Shown: positions 34,612 through 42,795 of the stretch, in pieces
How positions within the stretch are numbered: the first letter of the stretch is position 1
Layout of the letters: each line of letters begins with the position of its first letter
From: Clostridia bacterium
Lineage (GTDB): Bacteria; Bacillota; Clostridia; UBA1381; UBA9506
Direction of reading: 5' to 3'
Assembly: GCA_017416855.1 (NCBI GenBank)
Contig: JAFQAZ010000001.1
Span: 1-64,000, forward strand
Length of the DNA: 64,000 bases
Notes under the pieces: generated by a model
What the model was told of the DNA's origin: nothing
Databases searched by the model: none
What the model saw: only the letters and a program-made list of their open reading frames with translations
Translations under genes and position numbers: made by a program

Positions 34612-35423
34612 TAAAAACAGTCCTTTCGTTTGTGTTTATTTTTATATCCGCCGGGGGCAATACCGAATTTCTTTTTAAAGGCGCGAGAAAAGTAAACCGG
34701 GGTTATGAACCCGCACTTTTCACAAACGGTTGAGATTGTTAAACCGGTGGTTTCCAAAAGCTCCGCTGCGTAGTCAAGACGAAGATTGACAAGATAGGTT
34801 TTAAAGGTTACACCAAACTTTTTCCTAAACAGCATACTGAAATAGGTGGGGGTGTAATGTAATAAATCCGCCACCTCTTGTTCGGTCAATTGCTGTGTAA
34901 AATGGCTGTGAATATAAATAATGGCAGGGCTGAAACTATCTTCTTCAGCTGCAGAATCGTTGGCATGGGAAAAAAGCTTTAGCACCAGCCATTCAATCAT
35001 ATTCTTTAAATAGGTACTTGCAGGCAGGGGCTCCATTGGCTTTTGGGAAAGTGCCAGAATGGAAAAAAGAGTTTCCCTGAAAGCAGACAGCATCTCCCCT
35101 TCTAAATGTATAATCAGGGGTATTTTTGTCATATCGGCATATTTCCACACATCGTCTGACACAAAGTGTCGGGGAAAGGTTAAGTTGATAATGTCTGCCG
35201 GCTCGCCTGCGGAAGAATACTGATGGATACAATTGGGCGACAAAAAGGTAATATCTCCTTCTTTGAGCACCTTGGTTACCCCATTGCACATTTGCCGAAG
35301 TTTGCCGGATAGTATTAAGGTAATTTCAAATCCGTTGTGGTCGTGGAGCTCATAGCTTTTCAGCCGCACCGTCCATATTTTTGCAGCGTTATCGGTTTGC
35401 GGTTGCTTTTTTCTCTCGCTCAT
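34611..35423 (-). CDS. AraC-family transcriptional regulator
   Basis: 270 residues: a cupin-type N-terminus (DHNGFEITLILSGKLRQM, LKEGDITFLSPNCIHQYS) and a C-terminal double helix-turn-helix (LTEQEVADLLHYTPTYFSMLFRKKFG and ISTVCEKCGFITPVYFSRAFKKKFGIAPGGYK). The start overlaps the AGE gene stop by 4 bases and the stop overlaps the GH3 start by one base, so it is embedded in the operon. It is probably an activator of this same operon. Confidence 0.9.
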   Translation of the reverse strand: MSERKKQPQTDNAAKIWTVRLKSYELHDHNGFEITLILSGKLRQMCNGVTKVLKEGDITFLSPNCIHQYSSAGEPADIINLTFPRHFVSDDVWKYADMTKIPLIIHLEGEMLSAFRETLFSILALSQKPMEPLPASTYLKNMIEWLVLKLFSHANDSAAEEDSFSPAIIYIHSHFTQQLTEQEVADLLHYTPTYFSMLFRKKFGVTFKTYLVNLRLDYAAELLETTGLTISTVCEKCGFITPVYFSRAFKKKFGIAPGGYKNKHKRKDCF

Positions 35424-36571
35424 GACATATAGGTTAAAATATCACCATTTTCGGTTAAGGACATCATACCAAAGAGCATACGGGGCAGGTGGAAGGGGCC
35501 TTTTAAAATAGTGCCCTTATCGGAATTAACCACATTGCCGTCTTTGTCTATCTCTGTGTACCATTCGCCGTTTTCGTGGTCGGCAAAATGAGCGAAGGAG
35601 AATTCTTCAAGCTGTTTGGCGATGCGTAAATATTTTTCGTTTTTAGAGATGTTATAGCCTAAATGATAGGCGACAATGGCTTCGCACTGAGGCCACCAGA
35701 TATAATTGTTTAAGTCAGGATCATTAATACCTGTCACGACCAAAGAAATCTCTTTTTCAAAGCCTTCCGGCAGGGCGTAGTCTAACAGTTTAAAGCCAAG
35801 AGCACGAATTTCATCGTCGTTTTGCACTTCGCCTTCACAAAGGACAAACCAGGCAGCTTCGTAAACATGGCCGGGGCAGGTGTAGTCAAGCTGAGGCGGT
35901 TGTAACTGCGTATCGGTAATGGGCAGGTATTCACGAACTACTTTTTCCTCATCGGAAATATGACCGCCGACAATCATCTGCCGGATGGTTTCTTTAGCCA
36001 AAGCATCGTATTTGGGATCGGCTTTTCCCTCAGCTTCCGCGGCGTTGCGCATAAACTGAGCCAGATTAAGCATAATCATCTCGATGCCAAAGCAACGGTA
36101 AGGAATCGTATCGCCGGGGAAGGGCACTTTAGTTTCGGGATTCTGATAGAATGTATAGCAAATGTCAAAGAATTTTTCGGCTCTCTGCCAAACTTCCTCC
36201 TTATGACAAATGCGATAATACTGAGCACAGCCAATAGCGGCAAAGGCCTCACTATAATAGAGCTGTCGATAGTGTTCGTTGCCGCCATCCCGGTCGCAGG
36301 TAAAGGGCAGGGTGCCATCGGGACGGGTGCATTTATCTAAAAAGGAAAATAATACTTCGCAGGCCTCTAAATATTCGGGCTTAGGCTCTGCTAAGCGGTA
36401 TGCCAAAGAAAAAGACCATAGAGAACGACCCACGAACCAAACATTTTTTGTGGTGTCTTTAATGTTGCCGGTTTTGTCGAGACAGGTAATAATACCGCCT
36501 TTCTCCCGGTCAAGCGCGTGGTTCACCCAAAAGGGCATAACTTCTTCCAGTAAATATTTTCTATAATTCAT
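35420..36571 (-). CDS. AGE-family epimerase/isomerase
   Basis: 383 residues from ATG 36571 (GGAGGTG upstream). The (alpha/alpha)6 barrel of N-acylglucosamine 2-epimerases is shown by VWFVGRSLWSFSLAYRLAE (about 45-63), FAAIGCAQYY, PGHVYEAAWFVLCE (catalytic His region, about 255-268), NYIWWPQCEAIVAYHLGY and FADHENGEWYTEIDKDGNV. Family members interconvert GlcNAc/ManNAc, glucose/mannose or epimerise cellobiose. With the GH3 hexosaminidase, a GlcNAc-type substrate is plausible but not proven. First gene of its operon. Confidence 0.9.
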   Translation of the reverse strand: MNYRKYLLEEVMPFWVNHALDREKGGIITCLDKTGNIKDTTKNVWFVGRSLWSFSLAYRLAEPKPEYLEACEVLFSFLDKCTRPDGTLPFTCDRDGGNEHYRQLYYSEAFAAIGCAQYYRICHKEEVWQRAEKFFDICYTFYQNPETKVPFPGDTIPYRCFGIEMIMLNLAQFMRNAAEAEGKADPKYDALAKETIRQMIVGGHISDEEKVVREYLPITDTQLQPPQLDYTCPGHVYEAAWFVLCEGEVQNDDEIRALGFKLLDYALPEGFEKEISLVVTGINDPDLNNYIWWPQCEAIVAYHLGYNISKNEKYLRIAKQLEEFSFAHFADHENGEWYTEIDKDGNVVNSDKGTILKGPFHLPRMLFGMMSLTENGDILTYMS

Positions 36572-36593
36572 ATAAGCACCTCCATTTGCTTTC

Positions 36594-36622
36594 ATTATAC
36601 CACTGTAAAGATTGTAACGCAA
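36594..36622 (-). promoter_or_regulatory. Promoter of the AGE-araC-GH3 operon
   Basis: On the minus strand: TTGCGT (36617-36622), 17-base spacer, TATAAT (36594-36599), 22 bases before the AGE start codon. Confidence 0.7.
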
Positions 36623-36730
36623 TGACTTTTTTTATGTTGCTTTGTGATGTAAAGTCAGGAAAAAACGGCTAAAAGTTCAGAAAAATAAAAGAAAATAAAG
36701 AAAACAAGAATAAACTTTTTTTATGGTACA

Positions 36731-36772
36731 AAAAAAGACACTACAACAAAATCTCTTGTTGCAGCGTCTTTA
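36731..36772 (-). terminator. Terminator of the glycosyltransferase pair
   Basis: AAAGACACTACAACAA pairs with TTGTTGCAGCGTCTTT with a few mismatches. On the minus strand it is followed by a T-run, 18 bases past the GT-C gene stop. Confidence 0.7.
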
Positions 36773-36789
36773 GAGTCAAAAACCATATA

Positions 36790-38364
36790 TTAGTTAACAC
36801 GGTAAACATGACATTCATTTAAAAAGTAAACATGGGAATATCCCGGCCGGCCGGTGGCGGCGGTGATAATCTCCATCAGCGCGTCGTTTTCCTGGCCGTT
36901 GTTGATAAACACAAAAAAGCCTTTGGAACAATCTTTACCTCTTATAATGGATTGGATATTTTCTTCAGTACATTCTAAATCTTTTGCGACGTAAGATTCA
37001 TCAAAAATAGAAAACAGTAAAATATCGTCCAAAAATCGGTTTTCGTTGGAATTAAACAAATACAAAGCCGGCAGGGTTCGGTTCTCTTCTGCCATTTTGA
37101 CCATGCGGGTTCTGTTTTTAAACACAACCTCCGGCTCCAGCTCCAACCGTTTGGGGGCGGTGGTTAGCAACAAAAGAAAAATCAAAAAGCCAACAGAACA
37201 GATTTTTTCAGATAAAACGGTGCGCATCCAGATGAACAGATAGTAAAGCACAGCTAAAAAAATCAGTCCGCAAACCGGCATAATATACCGGAGCTCAATC
37301 CAGGGAGAAGCGGCAGCAACAGCCAGGGAATAAACTGCTGTTGGCACCCACACCGTTCTTGAATCAACAGCGTTGGGATTGCTGTATGTGCGGTGCTTTT
37401 TTCTATAGCGCATAAAGAGATAGATAACGCACATAACAATAAGGGCCACCAGCAAGGTCTTGTGAAAGGTGAACAAATGCAGTTTTTTCCAATAAGCTAA
37501 CAGATTTTTCAAAAACAGCTGTTTGTTCTGCAGATTGTGAATGGCATTTTGCCCCTGATAGCCAAAAAACATATGAAAAACAGAATGGGGAAAAATAATC
37601 AGGGAACAGATGCCGGCTATCGCCATCGCGATGGTGTATTTAACCAATAAAGGATTTTTGTTTTCACGGAAAAACCGGATAGCAAACAAAAGAAACATAC
37701 CTGCCAGAAAGAACAGATAGTAATAATGGGTTAAGGAACCCAGAAGAGCTACAATGCCAATGAGCACCATAAGTCCGGTATTTTCTTCGTCCTCTGTTAA
37801 GCGGAGATGCAGATAGGTTGTGAGCACAATATTCAGCGTGCTGAGTGTATACATCCGGATGTACAGCATATTGGTGAGAGAAGACATTGTAACAGCAGAG
37901 AGAAAAGCCACAATCAGGGCTTTTGCTTCAGTGTGAGTCTGGCCGCGGAATAACCGCTTGCCGATTAAGTACATAAAAACGGTGATAAACAGATACAGCA
38001 CGATGTTGATTATCAGGCCCGGCCATTTGGAATAATGTCCGCCGTCCCAGAACATAGCAATTCTGAGCAGAAGGTAATATAAGGGGGGATGCACATCGTT
38101 TTTCTGATTTTCATAAACAGGGCGGAAATCAGTTTTTTCATCCTCCTGCAAAGAGAGGTAGTCTTCATAATAGTCGTTTGAGTGCCAGATATCATAAAAA
38201 TCTTCATTGGCCTGAATTTCAACCCGGTCATAGTTTGCAAGGCCGAGAGAATACGCTTCGTCCATATGGAGATAAGATTTTTGCTCTCCCCAGAAAACAA
38301 AGAAAAGACTTTGCAATAATAAAATTATGATAAGAGAAAAAATTTCTATTTTTCTGTACTTCAT
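36790..38364 (-). CDS. GT-C (family 39-like) membrane glycosyltransferase
   Basis: 524 residues from ATG 38364 (GGGAG upstream). About eleven transmembrane helices. The acidic motif HMDEAYS in the first extracellular loop and DVHPPLYYLLLRIA are typical of the PMT/ArnT superfamily. These use polyprenyl-phosphate-linked sugars on the outer face of the membrane. The gene follows a DPM1/GtrB-type GT2 that would supply the lipid-linked sugar, so the two probably decorate a cell-wall polymer or surface protein. Confidence 0.82.
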   Translation of the reverse strand: MKYRKIEIFSLIIILLLQSLFFVFWGEQKSYLHMDEAYSLGLANYDRVEIQANEDFYDIWHSNDYYEDYLSLQEDEKTDFRPVYENQKNDVHPPLYYLLLRIAMFWDGGHYSKWPGLIINIVLYLFITVFMYLIGKRLFRGQTHTEAKALIVAFLSAVTMSSLTNMLYIRMYTLSTLNIVLTTYLHLRLTEDEENTGLMVLIGIVALLGSLTHYYYLFFLAGMFLLFAIRFFRENKNPLLVKYTIAMAIAGICSLIIFPHSVFHMFFGYQGQNAIHNLQNKQLFLKNLLAYWKKLHLFTFHKTLLVALIVMCVIYLFMRYRKKHRTYSNPNAVDSRTVWVPTAVYSLAVAAASPWIELRYIMPVCGLIFLAVLYYLFIWMRTVLSEKICSVGFLIFLLLLTTAPKRLELEPEVVFKNRTRMVKMAEENRTLPALYLFNSNENRFLDDILLFSIFDESYVAKDLECTEENIQSIIRGKDCSKGFFVFINNGQENDALMEIITAATGRPGYSHVYFLNECHVYRVN

Positions 38365-38377
38365 GATGTGGCTCCCA

Positions 38378-39313
38378 TCATTCGTTTTTTTCTTTAACAA
38401 TATAAACAGGCCGCTGTTTCACCTCAAGATATGTTTTGGAGAGGTATTGACCGATGATGCCCATTGAGAATAACTGAATACCGCTGACCAGCACAATAAT
38501 GCACACAAGAGAAGGCCATCCTGAGGTAGGATCGCCAAAAATCAGGGTTTTGGCAATAATAAAAATTATGGCTAAAAATGCAATAATGCAAAAAAACAGC
38601 CCCAAAAAGGAAGAAAGAACAAGGGGCATAGTGGAAAAGGCGATAATGCCTTCCAAAGCATATTTGCAAAGCTTCCAGAAGGACCATTTGGTTTCGCCGG
38701 CCACCCGTTCAACATTTTCATATTCAATCCATTTTGTTTTAAAGCCTACAAAACTGAACAGGCCTTTTGAATAGCGGTTATATTCTTTTAAGGAAAGTAT
38801 GGCATCAACCACCTGACGGGTCATCAGCCGATAGTCTCTGGCCCCATCCACCATTTCCACGTGGGAAATTCTGTTGATGATTTTATAGAAGCGTCTGGCA
38901 AAAAAACTGCGGATTGCCGGCTCACCTTTGCGGGTTACGCGGCGCGTGCCCACAGAGTCAAAACCTTCTTCTTTAATAGCGCTCAGCATGGTTTTTAATA
39001 GTGAAGGGGGATCCTGCAAATCGGCATCCATCAAGGTGACATAATCCCCTGTGGAAGTCTCCAGACCAGCCAGCATAGCAGCTTCTTTTCCAAAATTTCT
39101 GGAAAAGGAAATATATTTAATTTTGTTGTCTTTCTGACGTAAGGTTTTTATAACGGCAAGAGTGTCATCGGTGCTGCCGTCATCCACCAGTATGTATTCA
39201 AACTCTGTATTTTCATCAAAGTCCTGTTTTCTGACCTTTTCCATTTCATAATAGAAAAGCGGCAGAGATTTTTCTTCGTTATAACAGGAAATGACGATTG
39301 AGATCTTTTCCAT
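38378..39313 (-). CDS. Polyprenyl-phosphate glycosyltransferase (GtrB/DPM1-like GT2)
   Basis: 311 residues from ATG 39313 (GGAGGAA upstream). GT-A domain with VDDGSTDDT and DADLQDP (metal-binding DxD region), FSRNFGKEAAMLAGL, and KEYNRYSKGLFSFVGF. Two C-terminal transmembrane helices (about 235-260 and 270-295) match GtrB. It transfers a sugar from a nucleotide donor to undecaprenyl phosphate. It is 13 bases upstream of the GT-C gene. Confidence 0.9.
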   Translation of the reverse strand: MEKISIVISCYNEEKSLPLFYYEMEKVRKQDFDENTEFEYILVDDGSTDDTLAVIKTLRQKDNKIKYISFSRNFGKEAAMLAGLETSTGDYVTLMDADLQDPPSLLKTMLSAIKEEGFDSVGTRRVTRKGEPAIRSFFARRFYKIINRISHVEMVDGARDYRLMTRQVVDAILSLKEYNRYSKGLFSFVGFKTKWIEYENVERVAGETKWSFWKLCKYALEGIIAFSTMPLVLSSFLGLFFCIIAFLAIIFIIAKTLIFGDPTSGWPSLVCIIVLVSGIQLFSMGIIGQYLSKTYLEVKQRPVYIVKEKNE

Positions 39314-39406
39314 TCCGTATTCCTCCAGACAGGAGAGATTACCACGACATCGTGGTTTTGAGCTTTGTAAAAATAGAAACTTATGCATTGCACATAATTA
39401 ATAATC

Positions 39407-39435
39407 ATTATAGCATAATCAGAAAAAAGAGTCAA
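39407..39435 (-). promoter_or_regulatory. Promoter of the glycosyltransferase pair
   Basis: On the minus strand: TTGACT (39430-39435), 17-base spacer, TATAAT (39407-39412). A small hairpin (CCACGAC/GTGGT type, near 39340-39357) lies in the 5' UTR. Confidence 0.75.
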
Positions 39436-39466
39436 GGACGGGGTTTTTACTCAATATGTAAAGCAT

Positions 39467-39506
39467 AAAAAGCAGACATCCGCTTTTTAACGAATGTCTG
39501 CTTTTT
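39467..39506. terminator. Terminator-like hairpin
   Basis: AAAAAGCAGACAT / ATGTCTGCTTTTT with a 14-base loop. It is isolated from genes. It may stop minus-strand transcripts before they reach the glycosyltransferase promoter. Confidence 0.7.
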
Positions 39507-39639
39507 GTATAACGAAAACCACGCTAAGCCTGCGTGGTTCAATAGAGGTTAACCGATAAACAAAAATAAATCAAAAAGAAACAAACCAAAATTTAATTGA
39601 ATAATAAAATGAGAATTTTGGCAACAATTTTTTTGTTAT

Positions 39640-39850
39640 GCCAAGCCGCCCCTGTGTATACCCATTCTGGGCACGCGAGGGGAGGTGGGTCGGCGCTAGC
39701 CGAGCCGGAGGGGTTGTTAACTCTTTTAGTTTTGTATGCCCTGCCGGGCGGGCCTACTTTTGATTGCAAAAGTAGCAAAACAAAGGGGGAGTTTCGATTC
39801 TCCCCCTTCAACCCCCTCAAAACGACACAGGGGCGCTGCCCCTGGACCCC
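39640..39850. repeat. GC-rich hairpin cluster, probable dispersed repeat
   Basis: Five short hairpins follow each other: GGTCGGC/GCCGAGCC, GCCC/GGGC, CTACTTTT/AAAAGTAG, GGGGGAG/CTCCCCC and AGGGGC/GCCCCT, the last with the ending CTGCCCCTGGACCCC. It is much richer in GC than its surroundings. Long frames on both strands here have no resemblance to proteins. Similar blocks recur in clostridial genomes (from memory). Confidence 0.45.
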
Positions 39851-39983
39851 TATGACAAAGAAGTACACAATTCACACAACCCTATTTATGGGTAACTAGT
39901 AATAATTGTATGGCTGGCAGGCCAATAAAAAACGCACTTGTGCATAGCCAGTAAAAGGTAGGACTATGCCCGAAAATGAAATA

Positions 39984-40002
39984 CCCCCCGTTATACGGGG
40001 GG
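39984..40002 (-). terminator. Terminator of the BFD-ferritin-rubredoxin operon
   Basis: CCCCCCGT / ACGGGGGG with a 3-base loop, followed on the minus strand by TATTTCATTTT. It is the first strong hairpin downstream of the rubredoxin gene. Confidence 0.65.
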
Positions 40003-40045
40003 ATATTTATTTATGGGGTGTACAGCTGTGGATTTTTACAAACCC

Positions 40046-40130
40046 GGCTGGACGAAAAATGATACAGATTGAAAAAACTGAATCCGAAGCTGTACAAAGG
40101 TACTGCGAGCGGTGAAGTTTGTTCAAAGTA
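40046..40130 (+). repeat. Dispersed repeat, copy B
   Basis: Reads GGCTGGACGAAAAATGATACAG, then AAACTGAATCC, GAAGCTGTAC, GGTACTGCGAGCGG, TGAAGTTTGTTCAAAG. It matches copy A (minus strand, 25994) and copy C (49783) almost word for word. A CTACAGCC block follows at 40161-40168, similar to the 3' arm of the CTGTAGC hairpins. Confidence 0.75.
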
Positions 40131-40173
40131 CAAATTTATTTGTACGGTCTGTACATTTTTCTACAGCCATATT

Positions 40174-40329
40174 TTATTCAGCGTCGAATGCATCCTTACC
40201 CAAACCACAAACGGGGCATACCCAATCTTCGGGTACATCCTCCCAAGCCGTTCCGGCAGCTACACCGTTGTCGGGATCGCCCAGTTCAGGATCGTAAACG
40301 TATCCGCAGGGACAAACAAATTTATTCAT
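40174..40329 (-). CDS. Rubredoxin with a CxC first knuckle
   Basis: 51 residues: starts [18 protein letters not shown], then [16 protein letters not shown] and the second knuckle [11 protein letters not shown]. The family normally has CxxCGYVYDP at the first site; here there is only one residue between the cysteines (Cys6, Cys8). The rest is an ordinary rubredoxin of usual length. AGGAGG precedes the ATG. It carries electrons to rubrerythrin-type peroxidases. It is the last gene of the BFD-ferritin-rubredoxin operon, 23 bases after ferritin. Confidence 0.9.
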   Translation of the reverse strand: MNKFVCPCGYVYDPELGDPDNGVAAGTAWEDVPEDWVCPVCGLGKDAFDAE

Positions 40330-40352
40330 GGTAAAAACCTCCTTTTTTTATA

Positions 40353-40865
40353 TTATAACACCAGAGACGGTGCTGTATACACTCTGGCAGCATATTCTGC
40401 ATCCAGAGAATAGAGACCTTTGGAATCGTTGCCGAAGAGTTCCATTTTTTTGATCATATCTTCAGCATTCTTTTCTTCTTCCAGCTGTTCTTTTACAAAC
40501 CAGTCTAAAAACTGCATAGTTCTGAAATCTTTTACCTCATAAGCGGCAGCATAAATATCATTAATCAGGCTGGTTACATACTGTTCGTGCTCTAAACCGA
40601 ATTTTAAAGGAGCCATTAAAGCGTCCAACTTTTTATCCGGCTGCGCGATAGCGCCTAAAGAAGCGTTTTCGCCGCAAAGCTGGAGATATTTTAAGAAGAG
40701 CATTGCGTGGTCGCGTTCCTCCTGAGCCTGCACCATATACCAGTTGGCAAAACCGTCTAAGCCTTGCTGTTCATAGTAAATAGAGAAATCTAAATACAAA
40801 TAGGCGGAATAGAGCTCCTTGTTAATCTGGTCATTTAATAATGCAGAAACTTTTTTATCTAACAT
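40353..40865 (-). CDS. ftn: Ferritin
   Basis: 170 residues from ATG 40865 (GGAGGATG upstream). The ferroxidase ligands are visible in NKELYSAYLYLDFSIYYEQQ, AQEERDHAMLF and EQLEEEKNAEDMI. It matches non-haem bacterial ferritins that store iron in a 24-mer shell. It sits between the BFD-like protein and rubredoxin, so the operon handles iron storage and redox together. It is under the double PerR/Fur-type operator at 41113. Confidence 0.95.
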   Translation of the reverse strand: MLDKKVSALLNDQINKELYSAYLYLDFSIYYEQQGLDGFANWYMVQAQEERDHAMLFLKYLQLCGENASLGAIAQPDKKLDALMAPLKFGLEHEQYVTSLINDIYAAAYEVKDFRTMQFLDWFVKEQLEEEKNAEDMIKKMELFGNDSKGLYSLDAEYAARVYTAPSLVL

Positions 40866-40884
40866 TTTTTCATCCTCCTGTTTT

Positions 40885-41091
40885 TTATTGAGCATTGCCA
40901 CTCATAATATTTGAAATAACATCTAAAATCTTTTGGTAGCAACCACCGCAACCAGTGGAACAATTGGTGACTTTCTGCACACTTTCAAAAGCAGAAAGCA
41001 CATTATCAAAGCTTGTGTTCTGATGTAGGGCATCAGCAATGTCATTATAACTCACTTGTTTGCAATGACAAATGGTATAGTTTTCTACCAT
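40885..41091 (-). CDS. BFD-like [2Fe-2S] protein
   Basis: 68 residues from ATG 41091. The cysteine pattern CHCKQV (Cys-x-Cys) and NCSTGCGGCYQK fits the BFD-like [2Fe-2S] domain. In other bacteria, bacterioferritin-associated ferredoxin reduces the stored iron so that it can be released. Its position directly before ferritin supports that role. AAAGGTGG precedes the start. Confidence 0.85.
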   Translation of the reverse strand: MVENYTICHCKQVSYNDIADALHQNTSFDNVLSAFESVQKVTNCSTGCGGCYQKILDVISNIMSGNAQ

Positions 41092-41112
41092 ATAAACCAC
41101 CTTTCTTAAAAA

Positions 41113-41143
41113 TGTAATTATTTCATTTTTGTAATGATTACAA
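41113..41143. promoter_or_regulatory. Double Fur/PerR-type operator of the BFD-ferritin-rubredoxin operon
   Basis: Two boxes: the perfect 7-1-7 palindrome TTGTAATGATTACAA (41129-41143) and TGTAATTATTTCA (41113-41125), 3 bases apart. The arrangement is the near reverse complement of that upstream of perR. The boxes lie just downstream of the -10, where repression is effective. Confidence 0.85.
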
Positions 41144-41147
41144 TTAT

Positions 41148-41176
41148 ATTATAACAACAGTTTTATCGTTTGTCAA
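41148..41176 (-). promoter_or_regulatory. Promoter of the BFD-ferritin-rubredoxin operon
   Basis: On the minus strand: TTGACA (41171-41176), 17-base spacer, TATAAT (41148-41153). The sequence CTGTTGTTATAATA is shared with the perR promoter. Confidence 0.88.
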
Positions 41177-41218
41177 TAGGTTTTAAAAAATTTTTTAAGT
41201 TAATTTAAACGGTATTAT

Positions 41219-42655
41219 TTATGAATTAACTGAATATTCCTTTCTAAAGCCATGAGCACCGAATATTTGCCATTTGCCCACGCCAAGTCTTTGCATAATT
41301 GCGTTTCTTTCTTCCAAACATAACTTTGGATCGGTATCAACAGAGGTCATCAGTATGGGAGCATACTGGTTATATTCAGCTTGTTCTGCAGTTAAACCAT
41401 GTGTATTAATATAAATATCTCCTGTAATCGCAATGTGTTTTGAATAGTCTATCAGCACAATCTCGCCGGGCAAATGTCCGCCTTTGCCTTCATAAACCTC
41501 AAAATGCAATTCTTCAAAGTCAAAAAAACCAATTTGAGTCAGCGGTTCGGTCAGATTCTGGACATCATTCCCCAGCACGGTTATTTTTTGAGGATTTACC
41601 GCCTGGTATGAGGTGAGAATTTTACAGATGTTTATATATGGCTTATGGAGAGGATTTGATTCTCGGTATCCGTTTTTACCGTCAAATTCATTTTTAAGAC
41701 ACGCTGCAGTTTTGGAACTGGCGAGAATCTTGTCAAAAATGGGTAATAATCCGCAATGGTCAACATCAGCATGGGTTACAAGTAGTGTCTTTTCCATTGT
41801 GTCAAATCCGGGCAGTATTTTTTTGAATACATTAACCATCTCGTCTGTATAGCAAGCATAACCACTGTCTACAAACAACACCTTGTCATTGCTTTTTATG
41901 ATGATGGTATTGCTGCCGCAAGGCGGTTCAACAAGGGTGATTTCGGTATGTTCTGTTATCTTGTGTGTGCTGATGCGTGGATTGAAGTTTTTTCCTTTTG
42001 AGGCACCCAGAAGTTCTGCAAATTTGCTGATGCTGTCAAAGGTACGGTAAGGGGACAATCCTTGCTCATCAAGTGTTTGCATTGCCAGATTAACATGAAC
42101 CAAAAGTTCTCGGCTTATATCCTCTGAAAGTCCCATAATCTGTGATAAACCCAAAACATAGGTATGATAAAAGATGCTATTGTCATAAACCTTTTCAGAA
42201 CTGTTATAGTCTATCACACGAACCTTACAAAGCTTTTCGGCCTCTTTTAAAAATGCAGAAATCTTATCAAAATCATCAACATATAAGCCCATTTTAAAAT
42301 ATTGATAATCGGTTCCGTTTTCCTGAGAGCTGATGTAAGAAATGTTGAAATTAAATTCATTGATAAGGGTTAATACATTGGTAACACTTCCCGGAACATC
42401 ACGGAGACAGAATTCGATTAGAACAATGCTTGTTTTGTTTGTGTTGCTTTGTAGATATCCGATTTTTTCGAGTTCTACATCTGCTTTTTTTAATTGCTCT
42501 TCCGTACCTTCTGCATCAATAAACAGGGTGTGTGAATCGACCGCTTTATTGTAGCTTACGCGAGTAATATTAATTCCCAAAAGGGAAAAGCATTTGCTGG
42601 CCTTTAAAAAGGCACCGATATGATTGGGCATAGAAGTTACATAGGTTTTTTTCAA
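41219..42655 (-). CDS. Double ACT domain-metallo-beta-lactamase-fold hydrolase fusion
   Basis: 478 residues from TTG 42655 (AGAGGTG 5-6 bases upstream; GTG at 42664 lies inside the ribosome site). Two ACT domains come first: KKTYVTSMPNHIGAFLKASK (about 1-70) and SIVLIEFCLRDVPGSVTNVLTL (about 80-150). A linker helix follows. The metallo-beta-lactamase domain (about 235-475) has LLVTHADVDHCGLLP, an HxDxDH variant of the HxHxDH motif, then GKGGHLPGEIVLID and ITGDIYINTHG. ACT domains usually bind amino acids, so the hydrolase may be amino-acid regulated. The substrate is unknown; a thioester or lactone is possible. Confidence 0.75.
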   Translation of the reverse strand: MKKTYVTSMPNHIGAFLKASKCFSLLGINITRVSYNKAVDSHTLFIDAEGTEEQLKKADVELEKIGYLQSNTNKTSIVLIEFCLRDVPGSVTNVLTLINEFNFNISYISSQENGTDYQYFKMGLYVDDFDKISAFLKEAEKLCKVRVIDYNSSEKVYDNSIFYHTYVLGLSQIMGLSEDISRELLVHVNLAMQTLDEQGLSPYRTFDSISKFAELLGASKGKNFNPRISTHKITEHTEITLVEPPCGSNTIIIKSNDKVLFVDSGYACYTDEMVNVFKKILPGFDTMEKTLLVTHADVDHCGLLPIFDKILASSKTAACLKNEFDGKNGYRESNPLHKPYINICKILTSYQAVNPQKITVLGNDVQNLTEPLTQIGFFDFEELHFEVYEGKGGHLPGEIVLIDYSKHIAITGDIYINTHGLTAEQAEYNQYAPILMTSVDTDPKLCLEERNAIMQRLGVGKWQIFGAHGFRKEYSVNS

Positions 42656-42750
42656 GTGGATCACCTCTTTTTTATATCCGGTCTCACGTGGAGAATTGGT
42701 TGTGCTTCTTTAGGGGGATGTTTTCAAAAAAATGAGCGTTAATTTATATA

Positions 42751-42789
42751 AAGACGAGAGTTTCTGCAAGTTCAGCAAACTCTCGTCTT
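42751..42789. terminator. Hairpin between the two fusion genes
   Basis: AAGACGAGAGTTT / AAACTCTCGTCTT with a 13-base loop lies 7 bases beyond the XRE-cupin-ACS stop. The T-run is better on the plus strand, so read-through to the ACT-hydrolase gene is likely partial. Confidence 0.6.
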
Positions 42790-42795
42790 TTGGTT

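Noticed and set aside
39593-39899. Frames on both strands of about 90-100 codons
   Set aside because: They translate the GC-rich hairpin cluster, and neither has a protein-like composition.
40069-40413. 114-codon plus-strand frame starting in repeat copy B
   Set aside because: It runs antisense to rubredoxin and the end of ferritin; its first 25 codons are only the repeat.
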